Shown here: piece by piece, positions 61,443-64,000 of the stretch
Layout of the letters: each line of letters begins with the position of its first letter
Position numbering within the stretch: the first letter of the stretch is position 1
Translations under genes and position numbers: made by a program
Assembly: GCF_900108295.1 (NCBI RefSeq)
Contig: NZ_FNWK01000005.1
Span: forward strand, 1 to 64,000
Direction of reading: 5' to 3'
Length of the DNA stretch: 64,000 nt
Source of the DNA: Sphingopyxis sp. YR583
Lineage (GTDB): Bacteria; Pseudomonadota; Alphaproteobacteria; Sphingomonadales; Sphingomonadaceae
The notes under the pieces: generated by a model
What the model was told of the DNA's origin: nothing
Database searches by the model: none
Seen by the model: the letters and a program-made list of their open reading frames with translations, nothing else

Positions 61443-62828
61443 TCAGGCGCGATTGCGGACCGCCTTCACGGCTGCGACGACGCGCGGGGTATCGATCAAC
61501 GCGGCCTTTTCGAGATTGTGCGCATAGGGCAGCGGCACATCCTCGTTGCACACGCGCATCACCGGCGCATCGAGATCATCGAAGCCATGCTCCATCGCGA
61601 CCATCGCGAGTTCGCTGGCGATCGAGCATGTCGGCCAGCCTTCCTCGACGATGACGAGGTGGTTCGTCTTTTTGAGGCTGGCGAGTACCGTCGCAGTGTC
61701 GAGCGGGCGGATCGTGCGAAGGTCGATGACCTCGGCGTCGATGCCCTCGCCTGCCAACTGGTCGGCGGCTTCGAGCGCGAGCCCGACGCCGATCGAATAG
61801 CTGACGATCGTCACGTCGCTGCCCTGACGCATGATCCGCGCCTTGCCGATCGGCAGGACGAAATCATCGACTTCGGGCACGTCGAAGCTGCGGCCGTAGA
61901 GCAGTTCGTTCTCGAGGAAGACGACGGGGTCTTCGGTGCGGATCGCGGCCTTCAGCAGCCCCTTGGCATCGGCCGCGTCATAGGGCGCGATCACGATCAG
62001 GCCGGGAACGCTGGCGTACCAGGGCGCATAATTCTGGCTGTGCTGCGCACCGACGCGCGCTGCGGCGCCGTTCGGACCGCGGAACACGATCGGACAGCGC
62101 ATCTGGCCGCCCGACATATAGTTGGTCTTCGCCGCCGAATTGATGATGTGGTCGATCGCCTGCATCGCGAAGTTGAAGGTCATGAATTCGATGACTGGGC
62201 GAAGACCGCCCATCGCCGCGCCCGCACCGAGACCGGCAAAGCCATATTCGGTGATCGGCGTATCGACGACGCGCTGCGGTCCGAATTCCTGGAGCAGGCC
62301 CTGCGTGACCTTGTACGCGCCCTGATATTCGGCGACTTCCTCGCCCATCACGAAGACGCGGTCGTCCTTGCGCATTTCTTCCGCCATCGCGTCGCGCAGC
62401 GCTTCACGGACGGTCAGCTTGACCATCGCGGTGCCTTCCGGGATCGCAGGGTCCGACGCGCGCTCTGCGGCGGCGGGCGCCGCAACCGGTGCGGCCGCCG
62501 GTGCCGGAGCTGGCGCCGGTGCTTCGGCCTTCGGTTCAGGCGCAGCGGCAGGTGCGGCGGCCGACACCGGAGCGGCCGCTTCCTCACCCTCACCGGTAAT
62601 CGTCGCGATTACGGTGCCGACCTTCACATTATCAGTACCCTCGGCGACCAATATCTGGCCGATCGTGCCCTCGTCGATCGCTTCGAATTCCATCGTCGCC
62701 TTGTCGGTCTCGATCTCGGCGAGAATGTCGCCCGACTTCACCGCGTCGCCTTCCTTGACGAGCCACTTGGCGAGCGTGCCTTCTTCCATCGTCGGCGACA
62801 GCGCCGGCATTTTCAATTCGATGGCCAT
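61443..62828 (-). CDS. pdhB: pyruvate dehydrogenase E1 beta with lipoyl domain
   Basis: A 461-residue fusion: lipoyl domain 1-78 ([20 protein letters not shown]; lipoyl Lys in [13 protein letters not shown]), an Ala/Pro linker to about 132, then the E1 beta transketolase domains ([57 protein letters not shown]). Typical of alphaproteobacterial PdhB. With PdhA it decarboxylates pyruvate using TPP. ATG 62828 lies one base after the pdhA stop. Confidence 0.95.
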   Translation of the reverse strand: MAIELKMPALSPTMEEGTLAKWLVKEGDAVKSGDILAEIETDKATMEFEAIDEGTIGQILVAEGTDNVKVGTVIATITGEGEEAAAPVSAAAPAAAPEPKAEAPAPAPAPAAAPVAAPAAAERASDPAIPEGTAMVKLTVREALRDAMAEEMRKDDRVFVMGEEVAEYQGAYKVTQGLLQEFGPQRVVDTPITEYGFAGLGAGAAMGGLRPVIEFMTFNFAMQAIDHIINSAAKTNYMSGGQMRCPIVFRGPNGAAARVGAQHSQNYAPWYASVPGLIVIAPYDAADAKGLLKAAIRTEDPVVFLENELLYGRSFDVPEVDDFVLPIGKARIMRQGSDVTIVSYSIGVGLALEAADQLAGEGIDAEVIDLRTIRPLDTATVLASLKKTNHLVIVEEGWPTCSIASELAMVAMEHGFDDLDAPVMRVCNEDVPLPYAHNLEKAALIDTPRVVAAVKAVRNRA

Positions 62829-62829
62829 C

Positions 62830-63900
62830 TCAATATTGCTCCACCAGCACGTCGGTATAAAGTTCATGAAGTTCGGGTTCGGGCGCGCTTTCCGCAAAGT
62901 CGGCCGAATCCGCAACGATCTGGCGGATTTCCTTGTCGATATCCTTGAACTTGTCCTCGCTGATGCCGGCGTCGGTCATCAGCTTTTTCAGATGTTCGAT
63001 CGCGTCGCTCTTGTCGCGCACCGCCTGCACTTCCTCGCGGCTGCGATATTTGGCGGGGTCGGACATCGAATGGCCGCGATAGCGATAGGTCTTGAGCTCC
63101 ATCAGCACCGGCCCCTTGCCCGCGCGCACCCATTCGAGCGCCGCTTCGGCCGCACCGCGCACCGCGAGCACGTCCATGCCGTCGACCTGCATGCCGGGGA
63201 TACGGAAGCTTTCGCCGCGGCGATAAAGCTGGTCCTCGGCCGACGCACGGTTGACCGACGTGCCCATCGCATATTGGTTATTCTCGATCACAAAGATGAT
63301 CGGAAGCTTCCACAGCTCGGCCATGTTGAAGCTCTCGTACACCTGGCCCTGGTTCGCGGCGCCGTCGCCGAAATAGGCCATCGCCACGCCGCCGTCGCCG
63401 CGATATTTGTGCGCGAAGGCGAGCCCGGTGCCGAGCGACACCTGCGCGCCGACGATGCCATGACCGCCATAGAATTTATGCTCGACGCTGAACATGTGCA
63501 TCGAGCCGCCCTTGCCCTTCGAGATGCCGGCTTGGCGTCCCGTCAGTTCGGCCATGATGACCTTGGGGTCGATGCCGTAAGCGAGCATGTGGCCATGGTC
63601 GCGATAACCGGTGATCACGCTGTCCTTGTCGCCGTCCAGCGCCGACTGCAGGCCGACCGCCACGGCTTCCTGACCGATATAAAGGTGACAGAAACCGCCG
63701 ATCAGGCCGAGGCCGTAAAGCTGCCCCGCCTTTTCCTCGAAGCGTCGGATGAGCAGCATCTCGCGATAGAATTTCTCCAGCTCTTCGGGCGTCGCGTCAT
63801 AGGGGACGGGTTCGCGCGGTTGCTCGCGGTTGGTCGCGGCGGCCGGAGTGGATGCAGTCTTTTTGGGCGCGGGGGAGGTTCGCGCAGGTGCTTTGGCCAA
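62830..63900 (-). CDS. pdhA: pyruvate dehydrogenase E1 alpha
   Basis: A 356-residue E1 alpha subunit. TPP-binding motif [20 protein letters not shown], phosphorylation-loop region [20 protein letters not shown] and [20 protein letters not shown] are all present. The N-terminal 30 residues are Ala/Pro/Lys-rich and flexible. TTG 63900 is the start, with AAAGGA seven bases upstream, which is unusual for such an abundant protein. It opens the transcript pdhA-pdhB-(squalene synthase-like). E2 and E3 are not in the window. Confidence 0.95.
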   Translation of the reverse strand: MAKAPARTSPAPKKTASTPAAATNREQPREPVPYDATPEELEKFYREMLLIRRFEEKAGQLYGLGLIGGFCHLYIGQEAVAVGLQSALDGDKDSVITGYRDHGHMLAYGIDPKVIMAELTGRQAGISKGKGGSMHMFSVEHKFYGGHGIVGAQVSLGTGLAFAHKYRGDGGVAMAYFGDGAANQGQVYESFNMAELWKLPIIFVIENNQYAMGTSVNRASAEDQLYRRGESFRIPGMQVDGMDVLAVRGAAEAALEWVRAGKGPVLMELKTYRYRGHSMSDPAKYRSREEVQAVRDKSDAIEHLKKLMTDAGISEDKFKDIDKEIRQIVADSADFAESAPEPELHELYTDVLVEQY

Positions 63901-64000
63901 GACGGGTTCCTTTGCATTTAGCCGTTACGGCAAGCCGCCATATAGGAGAGCGGCGACGCACTTGGCAACGCCCACCATGGATGGGGGCGCGTCCAACTTA

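Noticed and set aside
1..64000. CRISPR array, rRNA, riboswitch or complete insertion sequence
   Set aside because: No regularly spaced direct repeats, rRNA-like sequence, or transposase with both inverted ends was seen. Riboswitches were not excluded by any computation.

Overview
The window is a high-GC alphaproteobacterial chromosome segment, most probably from a sphingomonad (Sphingomonadaceae; Sphingopyxis is a reasonable guess, not proven). The signs are two PEP-CTERM proteins with the PEPATWALMMLGFGA tail, a pyruvate dehydrogenase E1 beta with an N-terminal lipoyl domain, a SciP (CtrA-inhibitor) family protein, DUF2794, DUF2849 and UPF0262 proteins, an AstD, and short REP-like palindromes between genes.

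Layout. 1-324: 3' end of galU. 325-8639: accessory stretch of low gene density, with two convergent PEP-CTERM genes sharing an AT-rich upstream box, an orphan SciP-like gene, a large serine recombinase with C-terminal homing-endonuclease-type repeats, an IS5 transposase scar, a glycine-zipper protein and an M23 peptidase. 8640-19888 (minus strand): a compact Tad/Flp pilus locus read as flp, cpaB, cpaC, small lipoprotein, tadG, two tadE-like genes, cpaE, cpaF, tadB, tadC, tadD-like, cpaA. 20348-26724: membrane proteins (DUF2569-like, PAP2), a PilZ-XRE fusion facing an XRE paralogue, and a histidine kinase/response regulator pair. 26719-29136: scar of an integrative element at tRNA-Leu(CAA), in which an integrase appears fused in frame to a relaxase tail, followed by a truncated DUF6118 gene.

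29202-48424 is core metabolism: aldehyde dehydrogenase, thiolase, RcnB-like and SH3 envelope proteins, a D-2-hydroxyacid dehydrogenase, a nitronate-monooxygenase-like flavoprotein, a GT4 glycosyltransferase, an alpha/beta hydrolase and astD. Next come a sulfate-assimilation operon (SUMT, DUF2849, cysI, DUF934, APS-reductase-type cysH), dnaB, and an operon with UPF0262, a GH25-like protein and cytidine deaminase. 48463-55186 holds dcd and the pstS-pstC-pstA-pstB-phoU-phoB phosphate operon behind a Pho box. A phosphate-type porin on the minus strand (55363-56721) has a four-heptamer Pho box, so two transcription units here look PhoB-controlled. The end carries an SDR, two membrane proteins, DUF2794-cysE, a short squalene/phytoene-synthase-like gene and pdhB-pdhA.

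The most unusual items are the integrase-relaxase chimera, the PilZ-XRE fusion with its convergent paralogue, the recombinase with homing-type repeats and the orphan SciP homologue. I found no CRISPR array, rRNA or complete insertion sequence. All family calls were made by eye from residues, with no database search.
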